A stretch of DNA of 64,000 bases from Paracoccus mutanolyticus (GTDB taxonomy: Bacteria > Pseudomonadota > Alphaproteobacteria > Rhodobacterales > Rhodobacteraceae): NCBI RefSeq assembly GCF_003285265.1, contig NZ_CP030239.1:2128501-2192500 (forward strand). Direction: 5' to 3'. Under the pieces are notes generated by a model. It did not search any database and was not told the origin of the DNA. It saw only the letters and a program-made list of their open reading frames with translations. Shown piece after piece: positions 29,940-39,305 of the stretch. Positions within the stretch are counted from its first letter, which is position 1; each line of letters begins with the position of its first letter. A program made the position numbers and the translations under genes.

Positions 29940-31266
29940 GCAGCAGGAAACTTTTCGGCACCGACGGCGTCCGGGGCCGCGCCAACAGCCATCCGATGAC
30001 GGCCGAGCTGGCGCTGCGCCTGGGCTCCGCCGCCGGGCGCTATTTCCGCCGGGGCGGGCAGGACCATCACCGCGTCGTCATCGGCAAGGACACCCGTCTG
30101 TCGGGCTACATGCTGGAAAACGCGCTGACGGCCGGGCTGACCAGCACGGGCATGAACGTCTTGCTGCTGGGGCCGGTGCCGACGCCCGCCGTGGGCTATC
30201 TGACGCGGTCGATGCGGGCGGACCTGGGCATCATGATCTCGGCCAGCCACAACCCGGCGGCGGACAACGGCATCAAGTTCTTCGGCCCCGACGGCTTCAA
30301 GCTGTCGGACGAGGCCGAGGCCGAGATCGAGCGCATCGTCGCGGGTGCCATCGACCTGGCGCAACCCCAGAACATCGGTCGCGCCAAGCGCATCGACGAC
30401 GGCCGCGGGCGCTGGACTATGCCGACGCCTTCATGGCCGCCGGCCAGCGGCTGGGCGCGAAGATGTATCACATGCGCCTGGCGCCGCCATCGCGCCGCGC
30501 CGGACGTGCTGTGGGAACTGGGGGCCGAGACCCGCTGGGCGTTCATCCGAACGGCAACAACATCAACGAGGGCGTGGGCTCGACCCACCCCGAGGCCTGC
30601 GCGCGGGCGGTGCTGGAGCACGGCGCCGACCTGGGCATCAGCCTGGACGGCGACGCCGACCGGGTGATGATCATCGACGAAAAGGGCCAGGTGGCGGACG
30701 GCGACCAGATCATGGCGCTGCTGGCGGGCCGCTGGGCGGACCAGGGCCGGCTGCGCGGCGGCGCGCTGGTCGCTACGGTCATGTCGAACCTGGGGCTGGA
30801 GCGGTTCCTGCAGGACCGCGGGTTGCGGCTGGAGCGCACCGCCGTCGGCGACCGCTACGTGGTCGAGCGGATGCGCGGCGCGGGCTTCAACCTGGGGGGC
30901 GAGCAGTCGGGCCATATCGTGATGACCGACTATGCCACCACCGGCGACGGGCTGATCGCGGGGTTGCAGTTCCTGGCGGCGCTGTCGGACAGCGGCCGGC
31001 GCGCCTCGGACCTGGTGGCGCAGTTTCAGCCGGTGCCGCAGATGCTGAAGAACGTGCGCTATGCCCAAGGCGCCGACCCGCTGTCGGCCGAGGCCGTCAA
31101 GGCCGAGATCGCCCGGGCCGAGGCGCGGCTGAACGGCCAGGGCCGCGTCCTGATCCGCAAGTCGGGCACGGAGCCCCTGATCCGCGTGATGGCCGAGGCC
31201 GAGGACGAGCATGTCCTGCGCGAGGTCGTCGACGGCATCGTCGCGGCGGTCGAGAAGGCGGCCTGA
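29936..31266 (+). CDS. glmM: Phosphoglucosamine mutase (central frameshifts)
   Basis: Interconverts glucosamine-6- and -1-phosphate for UDP-GlcNAc synthesis. The start is [14 protein letters not shown]. The active Ser lies in [20 protein letters not shown], the Mg2+ loop is [13 protein letters not shown], sugar contact is GGEQSGHIV, and phosphate binding is [12 protein letters not shown]. The middle (30400-30540) is scrambled: the expected VIDCANGAA stretch is only approximately present. Length overall is normal. folB, folP and glmM are in line, and folP/glmM overlap. Confidence 0.9.
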
Positions 31267-31272
31267 ACCCTG

Positions 31273-31298
31273 CGGCGGCGTCCCTGGTGGCGCCGCCG
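31273..31298 (+). terminator. Hairpin between convergent glmM and monooxygenase genes
   Basis: CGGCGGCG-TCCCTGGTGG-CGCCGCCG, a perfect 8-bp stem just after glmM. There is no U run, so terminator activity is uncertain. Confidence 0.4.
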
Positions 31299-31302
31299 TC
31301 AC

Positions 31303-31330
31303 TTGGGTATTTGAAAAACGGAGAAAGCCT
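31303..31330 (+). repeat. Dispersed GGGTATTTGG intergenic element, copy 4
   Basis: TTGGGTATTTGAAAAACGGA, then GAAAGCC, in the gap between convergent glmM and the FAD monooxygenase gene. Confidence 0.6.
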
Positions 31331-31342
31331 GCCGCCGACCGG

Positions 31343-32474
31343 TCAGAGCGCCGTCGGATCGTAATCGTAGAGCCAGGCGAAGCGTTCGATCAGGCGGGCG
31401 GGCGCAAGCGTCGAGACGGCGCGCAGCCCGGCATGGGCCACGGCGCGGGCCGGGCCCTGCAGGTGGTAATTGCGGGCATTGTCGTTCGCCGCCTTGACGA
31501 TGCGCTGGCAACGGGGCTGGCGCAGCGCCTGATAGCGCGCCAGGGCCGGGGTCAGCGCGTCCTCGGAAAGGCAGCGCGCCAGCACGGCGGCATCCTCGAT
31601 CGCCATGCAGGCCCCCTGCGCCATGTGGGGGCGCATCGGATGGCAGGCGTCGCCCAACAGACCAGCGCCGGGCCTTGCCCCGCGGGGCGCTGCCAATGTG
31701 CAGCGACGGGATGGCGGAACAGGCCCCACAGGCTGACCTGATCGACCGCCGCCAGCCAGTCCGGCAGCCGGTCCGCCGAAATGGCCGAAGGCCGCGCGCA
31801 GATCGGCGGGACGCCCGGCTGGGACCAGCCCTCGTCCCGCCAGTCGGGGCGTTCGACCACGGCGACGATGTTGCGCATTCCCTGGCCCACGGGATAGCTC
31901 ACGAGATGCCGCCCCGGGCCCATGAAGACCTGGGCGGCGGGTTGGGCCCCCGGCTCGGCCGGGATCACGGCGCGCCAGGCGGTCTGGCCGGTGAAGAAGG
32001 GAATTTCGGGCCCGTTCAGCAGGGGACGCATGCGGCTTTTCACCCCGTCGGCCCCGACGACCAGGTCGGCCTGCGGCGGCGTGGCGATATCCTGGTCCAG
32101 AAGGATGCGGGCGCCGGCGTCCCGGGCGGCATCGGCCAGCAGCTCCAGAAGCCGCGCGCGGTGGACCAGGCGAAAGCGGTCCTTCGGCCGGTACCGCGCA
32201 AAGTCCAGCCTGGCGACCAGCCGGGCCGAGGAATCGCGCAGCTCGACCCGCTCGGACGGGACCGAGACCGCCTGCAGCCGGGGCCACAGGTCAAGGGCGT
32301 CGAGGATGCGCAGAGCATTGGGAGAGAGTTGCAGCCCCGCGCCAACCTCGCGCAGCGCATCGGCGCGTCGTGGACGGTGACGCTTGCGCCGCGCCGGGCC
32401 AGCGCCGTCGCGGCGGTCAGGCCCGCGATTCCGGCGCCGACGATGGCAATGGACAGGGAATGCAGCTTGGACAT
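31343..32474 (-). CDS. FAD-dependent monooxygenase, salicylate hydroxylase/UbiH type (frameshifted)
   Basis: A group A flavoprotein monooxygenase of about 377 residues. The dinucleotide fold is LSIAIVGAGIAGLTAATALARRG. The DG motif is DLVVGADGVKSRMRPLL. The second FAD/GD motif, GDACHPMRPHMAQGACMAIEDA, lies in a different frame. Frame changes near 32365 and 31665-31680 are each explainable by a missing base (VTVHERADALREVGAG is read across the first). It hydroxylates an aromatic or related ring; the substrate is unknown. It is convergent with glmM. Confidence 0.82.
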
Positions 32475-32520
32475 GCGGCTTGATGGCGCAGGTGCACGGG
32501 GCACATGCGCGCCCCAGGGA

Positions 32521-32943
32521 TCAGTCGTCGCGGTGGACGCGTTCGCGCCGCTCGTGTCTTTCCTGCGCTTCCAGCGTCATGGTCGCGATCGGACGGGCAT
32601 CCAGTCGCTTCAGGCTGATCGGCTCCCCGGTCATTTCGCAATAGCCGTATTCGCCGGTCTCGATCCGGCGCAGGGCCGCGTCGATCTTGCTGACCAGCTT
32701 GCGCTGGCGGTCGCGGGTGCGCAGTTCCAGCGAGCGGTCCGTTTCCTCGGACGCGCGGTCGGCCAGGTCTGGCACGTTGCGGGCGCTGTCCTGCAAGCCT
32801 TCCAGCGTTTCGGCGGACTGGTCCAGAAGCTCCTGCTTCCAGGCGACCAGCTTGCGGCGAAAATACTCGAGCTGCCGCTCATTCATGAAAGGTTCGTCTT
32901 CGGCGGGGCGATAATCTTCGGGCAGAAAGGTCTGGGCTTTCAT
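32521..32943 (-). CDS. dksA: RNA polymerase-binding transcription factor DksA
   Basis: 140 residues. The coiled-coil domain runs from about residue 30 to 105 (YFRRKLVAWKQELLDQSAET, with DLADRASEETDRSLELRTRD carrying the tip Asp-x-x-Asp/Ala). The C-terminal globular domain is GEYGYCEMTGEPISLKRLDAR. Only one of the four zinc-ligand Cys of classical DksA remains, as known for alphaproteobacterial DksA such as that of Rhodobacter sphaeroides. It acts in the RNA polymerase secondary channel with ppGpp in the stringent response. Start: MKAQTFLPEDYRP. Confidence 0.92.
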   Translation of the reverse strand: MKAQTFLPEDYRPAEDEPFMNERQLEYFRRKLVAWKQELLDQSAETLEGLQDSARNVPDLADRASEETDRSLELRTRDRQRKLVSKIDAALRRIETGEYGYCEMTGEPISLKRLDARPIATMTLEAQERHERRERVHRDD

Positions 32944-33102
32944 CGTTCCTCCGGGAGCCGGGGCTCTGTGCCAGCTCCTTGCGGCCCCCTTAAAGGAAGC
33001 CCGGCGGAATGTCACTATGCCTTTCCGGCAGGTCGGGCCGCCTGCGCTTGCGAAGCCCGGGCGAGGCTTCTAGGCTGCCGGCGTTGCACAAGGGACAGGC
33101 GG

Positions 33103-33942
33103 ATGCAGTTTTCTTCGACCCCGGATTATGTGGTGCCGCCCGACCTGGCGGTGGCGGTCAACGCCGCGATCACGCTGGAACGGCCGCTGCTGGTCAAGGG
33201 CGAACCGGGCACCGGCAAGACCGAACTGGCGCGCCAGGTGGCAACCAGCCTGGGCCTGCCGATCATCGAATGGAACGTGAAATCAACGACCCGGGCGCAG
33301 CAGGGGCTTTACGAATACGACGCCGTGTCGCGGCTGCGCGACAGCCAGCTGGGGGACGGGCGCGTCCACGACATCGCCAATTACATCCGCAAGGGCAAGC
33401 TGTGGCAGGCCTTCGAGGCGCCGGGCAAGGTCGTCCTGCTGATCGACGAGATCGACAAGGCCGATATCGAGTTTCCGAACGACCTGCTGCAGGAACTCGA
33501 CCGGATGGAGTTTCACGTCTACGAGACCGGAGAGACGATTCGCGCCCGGCACCGGCCAGTGGTCGTCATCACCTCGAACAACGAAAAGGAACTGCCGGAC
33601 GCGTTCCTGCGCCGCTGCTTCTTTCACTACATCCGCTTTCCCGATGCCGAGACGCTGCAGAAGATCGTCGAGGTGCATTTCCCCCGGCTGAAACCCCGCA
33701 TGCTGGACGAGGCGCTGACCCAGTTCCTTGAACTGCGCGCGGTGCAGGGGCTGAAGAAGAAGCCGTCGACCAGCGAACTGCTGGACTGGCTGAAGCTGAT
33801 CCTGGCCGAGGACCTGTCCCCCGAGGACCTGAAGCGCCCGGCGGGCGAGGTGCTGCCCAAGCTGCACGGTGCGCTGCTGAAGAACGAACAGGATGTGGCC
33901 CTGTTCGAGCGGCTGGCCTTTCTGGCGCGGCGGCAGCGATGA
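33103..33942 (+). CDS. MoxR-type AAA+ ATPase
   Basis: 279 residues. Walker A is VKGEPGTGKTELARQVA and Walker B VVLLIDEIDKADIEFPNDLLQELD. Sensor 1 is PVVVITSNNEKELPDAFLRRC (arginine finger region). MoxR AAA proteins act as chaperones for metal or cofactor insertion, usually beside a von Willebrand factor A protein, but here the next gene is a GNAT acetyltransferase. The stop overlaps that gene's start by four bases. Confidence 0.9.
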   Translation: MQFSSTPDYVVPPDLAVAVNAAITLERPLLVKGEPGTGKTELARQVATSLGLPIIEWNVKSTTRAQQGLYEYDAVSRLRDSQLGDGRVHDIANYIRKGKLWQAFEAPGKVVLLIDEIDKADIEFPNDLLQELDRMEFHVYETGETIRARHRPVVVITSNNEKELPDAFLRRCFFHYIRFPDAETLQKIVEVHFPRLKPRMLDEALTQFLELRAVQGLKKKPSTSELLDWLKLILAEDLSPEDLKRPAGEVLPKLHGALLKNEQDVALFERLAFLARRQR

Positions 33943-34382
33943 TCCGCGACCTGCGCCCCGACGACCGCGCGGCCTGGCAGCGGCTTTACGAGGGTTATCA
34001 GGCGTTCTACGGCTTTCCCGACCGGCCCCGGGGTTTCTATGACAAGGCCTTCGCCCGGCTGATGGCGCGGGATGCGCGGGATTTCCGCGGGCTGGTCTTT
34101 GATGACGGAACGGGGCTGCTGGGGCTGGTGCATTACGTCTTTCACCCGAACCTGTGGCGGGACGAGGGCGTCTGCTATCTGCAGGACCTGTTCACCGACC
34201 CGCAGGCGCGCGGGCGCGGGGTGGCGCGGGCGCTGATCGAGGCGGTCTATGCCGCCGCCGATGCGGCGGGCGTCCCCGCCGTCTACTGGCTGACGGCCGA
34301 GGACAATTATGCGGGCCGGATGCTTTACGACAAGGTGGCGCAACGCTCGCCCTTCATCCGGTATCAGCGGCGGCTGGGGTAG
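33939..34382 (+). CDS. GNAT family N-acetyltransferase
   Basis: 147 residues. MIRDLRPDDRAAWQRLYEGY is the usual beta1-alpha1. YLQDLFTDPQARGRGVARALI is motif A binding acetyl-CoA, and VYWLTAEDNYAGRMLYDKVA is motif B. It overlaps the MoxR ATPase stop (ATGA). The acceptor substrate is not predictable. Confidence 0.9.
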   Translation: MIRDLRPDDRAAWQRLYEGYQAFYGFPDRPRGFYDKAFARLMARDARDFRGLVFDDGTGLLGLVHYVFHPNLWRDEGVCYLQDLFTDPQARGRGVARALIEAVYAAADAAGVPAVYWLTAEDNYAGRMLYDKVAQRSPFIRYQRRLG

Positions 34383-34400
34383 GGCTTTTGCCCGTCGCGG

Positions 34401-35259
34401 TCATTCGTGCCGGCCAAAGCTCGCACGCACATGATCCGCAAAAGCCTGCGCCGCCGAGCCGTATGACACCGTTTCGATCGGTATGAGTGACCACCAGGAC
34501 GAGGACTCCGGCAACCTCGCCGATGCTGTTCATCCGCCTCTCACCGTAATCGCGCCGCGTGTCCTCCATGACTGCCGCCACCTGACCGGCGGCGGCCTCG
34601 AAGATGCGGCAGGCAATCTTGAAATCCACCCCGTGCTTTTCAATGTTGCTGGCAAGGGCCGCGGCCCGCCAGGGGCATCCATGCGAGGACAGGGCGAGCG
34701 GCACGGGGGTCCTGGAGAATGCCATGCCGTCGCGGGCGCCGACCCAGACGAGAGGCTCCGAATGAATGACCTCTCCCGGTGCCGGATCGGATTGGGCCGA
34801 GACGGTGAGGATCATGTCGATCTCTGCCGCCTCGAACCGCCGGGCCAGGATCGCGCTGGTCGACAGAAAGACCTCGACCTCGACAAGGGGATGGGTCGCG
34901 GCAAAGCGTGACAGGATCGCGGGAAGAGAGCGCACGCCGAAATCGTCGGGGGCGCCGAACCGGACCCGTCCTTCAAGCTGCGGCACCCTAAAGCGGGACA
35001 GAGCCTCGTCATTGATGCGCAGGATGTCCCTGGCATGGACAAGAAATGCCTCGCCGTCTGCGGTCAGCGTCACATGGCGCGGGTGCCGGACAAACAGGGC
35101 GCGCCCCAGCTGATCCTCAAGCCGCCTGATCTGCATGCTGACCGCCGACGGAGTCCTGAACACCCGTTTTGCCGCGACCGTGAAGTTCCCGGTCTCGGAG
35201 ATGGTCACGAATGTCTTCAGAAGGTCGGTCTCGAGAAGATTGTTCTGCTGCGGTTGCAT
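34401..35259 (-). CDS. LysR family transcriptional regulator (frameshift near C-terminus)
   Basis: The N-terminal winged helix-turn-helix is LLKTFVTISETGNFTVAAKR, with RTPSAVSMQIRRLEDQLGRALF as the recognition region. An effector domain follows (VRFGAPDDFGVRSLPAILSR, HPLVEVEVFL). A frame change around 34490-34600 hides the true end, which is readable in another frame as IETVSYGSAAQAFADHVRASFGRHE and stops at 34401. Originally divergent from the DUF1127 gene at 36415, it is now separated from it by a transposase. The start region and promoter are duplicated at 36220-36379. Confidence 0.8.
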
Positions 35260-35323
35260 GGCCCGTCTCGATCAATTTTCCTGAACGATACACTAAGAAC
35301 TATGCGCTGTATTGAAGAATATC
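35180..35323. repeat. Direct repeat copy A: lysR 5' end and upstream region
   Basis: 144 bp from GTGAAGTTCCCGGTCTCGGA to GTATTGAAGAATATC. It matches 36220-36379 almost exactly apart from a short extra stretch of about 16 bp in the second copy. It includes the first ~26 codons of lysR. Together the two copies bracket the transposase segment. Confidence 0.85.
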
Positions 35324-36223
35324 CAACCTACACCGCCAACCTACAAGACCAGGAACTGGCCCGCGTACAATAGAGCGCTTAAGCGTCGGGGTTCGCTGAC
35401 GATATGGTTTGACCCCGCCATGACTTGGGAAGCCGAGCCCACCGGCAAGCGTGGCCGCCAGCACGACTATAGCGATGCCGCCATCCAAACCTGCCTGACG
35501 ATGAAGGTTTTGTTCGGCCTGGCGCTAAGACAGACCACTGGGTTCGTCGAGAGCCTGCTACGGCTGATCGGTCTGGACTGGGCGGTGCCGGACTTCAGCA
35601 CGCTTAGCCGTCGCCAGAAAACCCTGAAGGTCAGCATTCCCTATCGTGGGTCGGATGGGCCGCTGCACCTGCTGGTCGACAGCACTGGCATCAAGGTTGA
35701 AGGCGAAGGCGAGTGGAACGCCCGCAAGCATGGCGGCGCTAAACGCAGGGTCTGGCGCAAGATCCACATCGGAATTGACGAGAAATCCTTGGAAGTCCGG
35801 GCAGCTGGATTCACCACGAGTGGGATCGGTGATGCGCCCATACTACCTGAGCTGCTGGACCAGATCCCGCCCGATCAGGAGATCGCCACCGTCACCGCCG
35901 ACGGTGCCTTCGACACGCGCAAGTGTCATGATGCCATCGCTGCCCGGGGCGCCGCCGCAATCATTCCGCCCCGAAAGAACGCCAAGCCCTGGAAGCCCGA
36001 CACCGCCGGGGCCATCGCTCGGAACGAAATCCTGCGCACATCGAAGCGCGTCGGTCGGACCATCTGGCGACGATGGAGCGGCTATCACCGCCGAAGCCGG
36101 GCCGAGACCAAGATGCACTGCGTCAAGTTGCTGGGCCAACGCCTGTCCGCGCGGGACTTCGACCGTCAGGTGGCCGAGTTCCAAGTCAGGGTCGCGGTCC
36201 TGAACAGCTTCACCCGCTCGTGA
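35312..36223 (+). CDS. IS5 family transposase (DDE), ends appear truncated
   Basis: About 303 codons, readable from a TTG at 35312, whose first codons lie in flanking duplicated DNA. Core features are TYKTRNWPAYNRALKRRGSL, FSTLSRRQKT, the catalytic Asp in LLVDSTGIKVEGEGEW, a second Asp in TADGAFDTRKCHDAI and the Glu in HRRSRAETKMHCVKLLGQRL. The usual C-terminus (about LN-T-LG-PVT) is replaced by LNSFTRS at the junction. I cannot find terminal inverted repeats, so the element looks cut at both edges. GC is a little lower than in the neighbours. Confidence 0.88.
   Translation: MKNIQPTPPTYKTRNWPAYNRALKRRGSLTIWFDPAMTWEAEPTGKRGRQHDYSDAAIQTCLTMKVLFGLALRQTTGFVESLLRLIGLDWAVPDFSTLSRRQKTLKVSIPYRGSDGPLHLLVDSTGIKVEGEGEWNARKHGGAKRRVWRKIHIGIDEKSLEVRAAGFTTSGIGDAPILPELLDQIPPDQEIATVTADGAFDTRKCHDAIAARGAAAIIPPRKNAKPWKPDTAGAIARNEILRTSKRVGRTIWRRWSGYHRRSRAETKMHCVKLLGQRLSARDFDRQVAEFQVRVAVLNSFTRS
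35324..36219 (+). mobile_element. IS5-type insertion segment between duplicated flanks
   Basis: The ~896 bp that differ from the uninterrupted arrangement. Joining base 35323 to 36380 restores a continuous lysR-DUF1127 intergenic region. It contains almost only the transposase gene. The flanks repeat for ~144 bp, far longer than the few-base target duplication of IS5 elements. Confidence 0.7.
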
Positions 36224-36379
36224 AGTTCCCGGTCTCGGAGATGGTCACGAATGTCTTCAGAAGGGTCCGGTCTTCAGACGGTCGGTTCGAGAAGATTGTT
36301 CTGCTGCGGTTGCATGGCCCGTCTCGATCAATTTTCCTGAACGATACACTAAGAACTATGCGCTGTATTGAAGAATATC
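36220..36379. repeat. Direct repeat copy B: lysR 5' end and upstream region
   Basis: The second copy of 35180-35323. It differs by an extra stretch (GGTCCGGTCTTCAGAC, near 36265) and a few substitutions. It leads directly into the DUF1127 gene's upstream sequence. Confidence 0.85.
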
Positions 36380-36414
36380 GCCATGCGACCTTGACCTCAA
36401 CAAAGGAGGTCAGG

Positions 36415-36702
36415 ATGGCCAAGGAAACATGCACCATGAACCCGCCCTCACGTAACCCGTGGATCGGAACTGCCCTGCGTGGCTCGTTTTCGCGGCTGCG
36501 AGGACTGTTTGAAACCTATCGTCAGAACAGGGAGAGGCGCGACGCGTTCCTGAACTTGCTTCGCCTGGACGACCAGATTCTGGACGATATCGGCGTGAGC
36601 CGGGCAGAGGTGGCATGCGCTGCCCGCCTGCCGCTTCGATTGAACGCATCAGATATGCTGGCAGCCAAGGCGCACGCACGACGGAAGGGGTGGATCGGCT
36701 AG
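36415..36702 (+). CDS. DUF1127 domain protein
   Basis: 95 residues. The C-terminal half has the DUF1127 (YjiS-like) pattern: RRDAFLNLLRLDDQILDDIGVSRAEVACAA, here broken in citing, with Arg-rich flanks. AAAGGAGGT is a near-perfect ribosome binding site 6 bp before ATG. DUF1127 proteins are small and basic. One in Rhodobacter sphaeroides (CcaF1) binds RNA and helps mature the CcsR small RNAs, which is relevant to the array at the right end of this window. This protein is longer than that ~70-residue type, so the link is only a suggestion. Confidence 0.8.
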   Translation: MAKETCTMNPPSRNPWIGTALRGSFSRLRGLFETYRQNRERRDAFLNLLRLDDQILDDIGVSRAEVACAARLPLRLNASDMLAAKAHARRKGWIG

Positions 36703-36779
36703 CGCAGGACGCACCCAGCCCTGGCAGGCCGCAGGACAGCGGCCGATTGCGTTCCGAAGCGCACATCGCAACCCGCAAC

Positions 36780-36803
36780 GAAAAAGCCCGCCTTGCGGCG
36801 GGC
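36780..36803 (-). terminator. Rho-independent terminator of lytic transglycosylase gene
   Basis: On the minus strand GCCCGCC-GCAA-GGCGGGC followed by TTTTT, 24 bp after the transglycosylase stop. It could also stop the convergent DUF1127 transcript. Confidence 0.75.
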
Positions 36804-36826
36804 CGGTCGGTCGGGTCGGGCTGTAT

Positions 36827-37321
36827 TCAGCGCAGCCCGGTTTCGTCCAGCAGGCCCTTTTTCTTGGCCTCGTAGTAATAGCCGCGAGAATACCATTTCA
36901 CCGCGCCGTCGTAATTGCCGCCGGCCACCAGATAGGCGCCGCGCAGGTATTTCACGCCGTATTTCAGGTTGGTTTCCGCATCCAGCAGGCCCGAGGCGCC
37001 GCCCTTGTAGCCCATGCCCCGCGCGGTGGCGGGCAGCATCTGCATCAGCCCGTAATAGGGGCCGTTGCGGGCGCCGGGACGATGGCGCGATTCGCGGATG
37101 ATGACGCGGTGGACCAGATCGACCGGGACCTGGTATTCGGTCGCATATTTGTCGATCAGCCGGCGCAGTTCGGGCGTCTCGTTGGGATGCAGGCGCATCG
37201 TCTGGGCCGCCGAGACGCGGGGTTCGACCAGATAGCGGCGGTCGGGATCGACGCGGTTGTCGCCACAGGCGCCCAGAGCAAATATACCGCCCAGTGCCAG
37301 CACTTGGATCAACGCTTTCAT
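36827..37321 (-). CDS. Lytic transglycosylase lipoprotein (SLT domain)
   Basis: 164 residues. The signal peptide has a lipobox (FALGAC, Cys about 19). The SLT lysozyme-like fold carries the catalytic Glu in LVHRVIIRESRHRPGARNG, followed by YYGLMQMLPATARGMGY, ETNLKYGVKYLRGAY and YDGAVKWYSRGYY. It cleaves the MurNAc-GlcNAc bond from the outer membrane side. It is single-gene, with the terminator at 36780-36803. Confidence 0.9.
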   Translation of the reverse strand: MKALIQVLALGGIFALGACGDNRVDPDRRYLVEPRVSAAQTMRLHPNETPELRRLIDKYATEYQVPVDLVHRVIIRESRHRPGARNGPYYGLMQMLPATARGMGYKGGASGLLDAETNLKYGVKYLRGAYLVAGGNYDGAVKWYSRGYYYEAKKKGLLDETGLR

Positions 37322-37472
37322 CTGTGCCCTCGTTTTATCCTTGCCGTCGATTAGCCACAGCGGCGGCATCCTGGGAATCGAAAGTTTCGGGCCGCGCCGA
37401 TGAGGAGCGGCCCGTCGGCGGTTTCCCGCCATCAATTCATGGTTGAATCGGTAAGGATCCGCCGATGCGGCT

Positions 37473-38867
37473 TCAGACGTGGATGGCGCCGTCACCGCAG
37501 GCCAGGGCCGCCTCGCGCACCGCTTCCGAACAGGTGGGGTGGGCGTGGCAGGTCAGCGCGATATCCTCGGCCGAGGCGCCGAATTCCATCGCCACGCAGA
37601 CCTCGCGGATCAACTCGCCCGCGCCGGGGCCGATGATGTGGCAGCCCAGCACCCGGTCGGTTTCGGCATCGGCGATCATCTTGACGAAGCCCTCGGCCTG
37701 GAACAGGGCCTTGGCGCGCGCATTGCCCATGAAGGGGAACTTGCCGACCTTGATCTTGCGGCCGGTTTCCTTGGCGGCTTCCTCGGTCAGGCCGACCGAT
37801 GCGACCTCGGGGGTGGTGTAGATCACGCCGGGGATCACGTCGTAATTCACATGCCCGTGCTTGCCGGCGATGACCTCGGCCACTGCCATGCCCTCGTCCT
37901 CGGCCTTGTGGGCCAGCATCGGGCCGGGCACCGCGTCGCCGATGGCGTAGATGCCCTTCACGCTGGTCTGCCAGTGGCCGTCCACCTTGACGAAGCCGCG
38001 CTCGGTCAACTCGACCCCGACCTTGTCCAGGCCCAGACCCGCGACATAGGGGCGGCGGCCGGTGGCGACCAGAACCGTTTCCGCCTCGATCACGTGCTCG
38101 CTGTCGTCCTTGCGCAGGGTATAGGCGACCTTGGCGCCGTCCTGGCCGGTCGTGACGCCCGAGACCGCCGCGCCCAGCACGAATTTCAGCCCCTGCTTGG
38201 TCAGGATCTTCTGGAACTGCTTTTGCACCTCGCCGTCCATGCCGGGCGTGATGATGTCCAGGAATTCGACCACCGTGACCTCGGCCCCAAGCCGCGCATA
38301 GACCGAGCCGAGCTCAAGCCCGATGACGCCCGCGCCGATCACCACCATGGATTTCGGGATCTGGGGCAGCGCCAGCGCGCCGGTGGAATCGACCACCACG
38401 CCGCCGGCATTGTCGACCTCGACGCCCTTCAGCGATGCGGGTTCGGAGCCCGAGGCGATGACGATGTTCTTCGTCTCGTGCACCGTATCGCCGACCTTGA
38501 CCTTGCCCGGCCCCTCGATCTCGGCCCAGCCCTTGATCCAGTCGATCTTGTTCTTCTTGAACAGGAACTCGATGCCCTTGGTGTTGCCGGCGACCGTCTC
38601 GGCCTTGTAGCCCTGCATCTTGGTCCAGTCGACGGTGACATGGGCGCCGGTCAGGCCCATCTTGTCGAAGTTCTCATGCGTCTCGTGCAGCAGGTGGCTG
38701 GCGTGCAGCAGCGCCTTGGACGGGATGCAGCCCACGTTCAGGCAGGTGCCGCCCAGGGTCTCGCGGCCCTCGACGCAGGCGACCTTCAAGCCCAGCTGGG
38801 CTGCGCGGATGGCGCAGACATAGCCCCCGGGGCCGGCCCCGATCACGATCAGGTCATAGGTGGACAT
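37473..38867 (-). CDS. lpdA: Dihydrolipoyl dehydrogenase (E3)
   Basis: 464 residues, intact. The FAD site is [21 protein letters not shown] and the redox disulfide is in [19 protein letters not shown]. The NAD site is [47 protein letters not shown] and the C-terminal His-Glu pair in [14 protein letters not shown] are present. It reoxidises the lipoyl arms of 2-oxoglutarate dehydrogenase (sucB). It is the last gene of the suc region, behind two small genes. Confidence 0.96.
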   Translation of the reverse strand: MSTYDLIVIGAGPGGYVCAIRAAQLGLKVACVEGRETLGGTCLNVGCIPSKALLHASHLLHETHENFDKMGLTGAHVTVDWTKMQGYKAETVAGNTKGIEFLFKKNKIDWIKGWAEIEGPGKVKVGDTVHETKNIVIASGSEPASLKGVEVDNAGGVVVDSTGALALPQIPKSMVVIGAGVIGLELGSVYARLGAEVTVVEFLDIITPGMDGEVQKQFQKILTKQGLKFVLGAAVSGVTTGQDGAKVAYTLRKDDSEHVIEAETVLVATGRRPYVAGLGLDKVGVELTERGFVKVDGHWQTSVKGIYAIGDAVPGPMLAHKAEDEGMAVAEVIAGKHGHVNYDVIPGVIYTTPEVASVGLTEEAAKETGRKIKVGKFPFMGNARAKALFQAEGFVKMIADAETDRVLGCHIIGPGAGELIREVCVAMEFGASAEDIALTCHAHPTCSEAVREAALACGDGAIHV

Positions 38868-38912
38868 TCAGGTCTCCTTGCAGCAGCACGGCGCCGTCCG
38901 CGCCGCTTCGGT

Positions 38913-39305
38913 TCAGGTCAGCAGGCTGGCGACGATCATCACCAGCGTCGAAAGAAAGCCCACCGCCCAGATCAGCGAACGCCAGGGCGACCAGCCCCAG
39001 GCATAGGCCGGAACGTAAAGCAGGCGGGCGAACAGATAGAGCCAGGCGCAGACCGCCGTGACCAGGCTGTCGGTGTCCGTGACCATCACCAAGAGCACGG
39101 CGATGGTGAACAGGATCAGCCCTTCGAAATGGTTGTCGACGGCGCGCCGCAGCCGCCCGGTCAGGACCGAGAACTGCGGCTGGCTGTCGCGCGGGCTGGC
39201 GTTCCAGTCCAGCCCCACGTCCCGGTTCATCGCGGCCCCCGCAAGGCCGATCTGCGCCGCCTGCAGCAGCGCGGCCAGCGCGAGGGCCGTGGTTTCGGCA
39301 GCCAT
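38913..39305 (-). CDS. MAPEG domain membrane protein
   Basis: 130 residues with four hydrophobic segments. LTGRLRRAVDNHFEGLILFT is the typical MAPEG loop (Arg/Asn/His/Glu) and LYLFARLLYVPAYAWG the late helix. The family is named from eicosanoid and glutathione enzymes, but the bacterial role is unclear. Its start overlaps the stop of the upstream 85-residue gene (TGATG), and lpdA follows 45 bp downstream. Confidence 0.85.
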   Translation of the reverse strand: MAAETTALALAALLQAAQIGLAGAAMNRDVGLDWNASPRDSQPQFSVLTGRLRRAVDNHFEGLILFTIAVLLVMVTDTDSLVTAVCAWLYLFARLLYVPAYAWGWSPWRSLIWAVGFLSTLVMIVASLLT

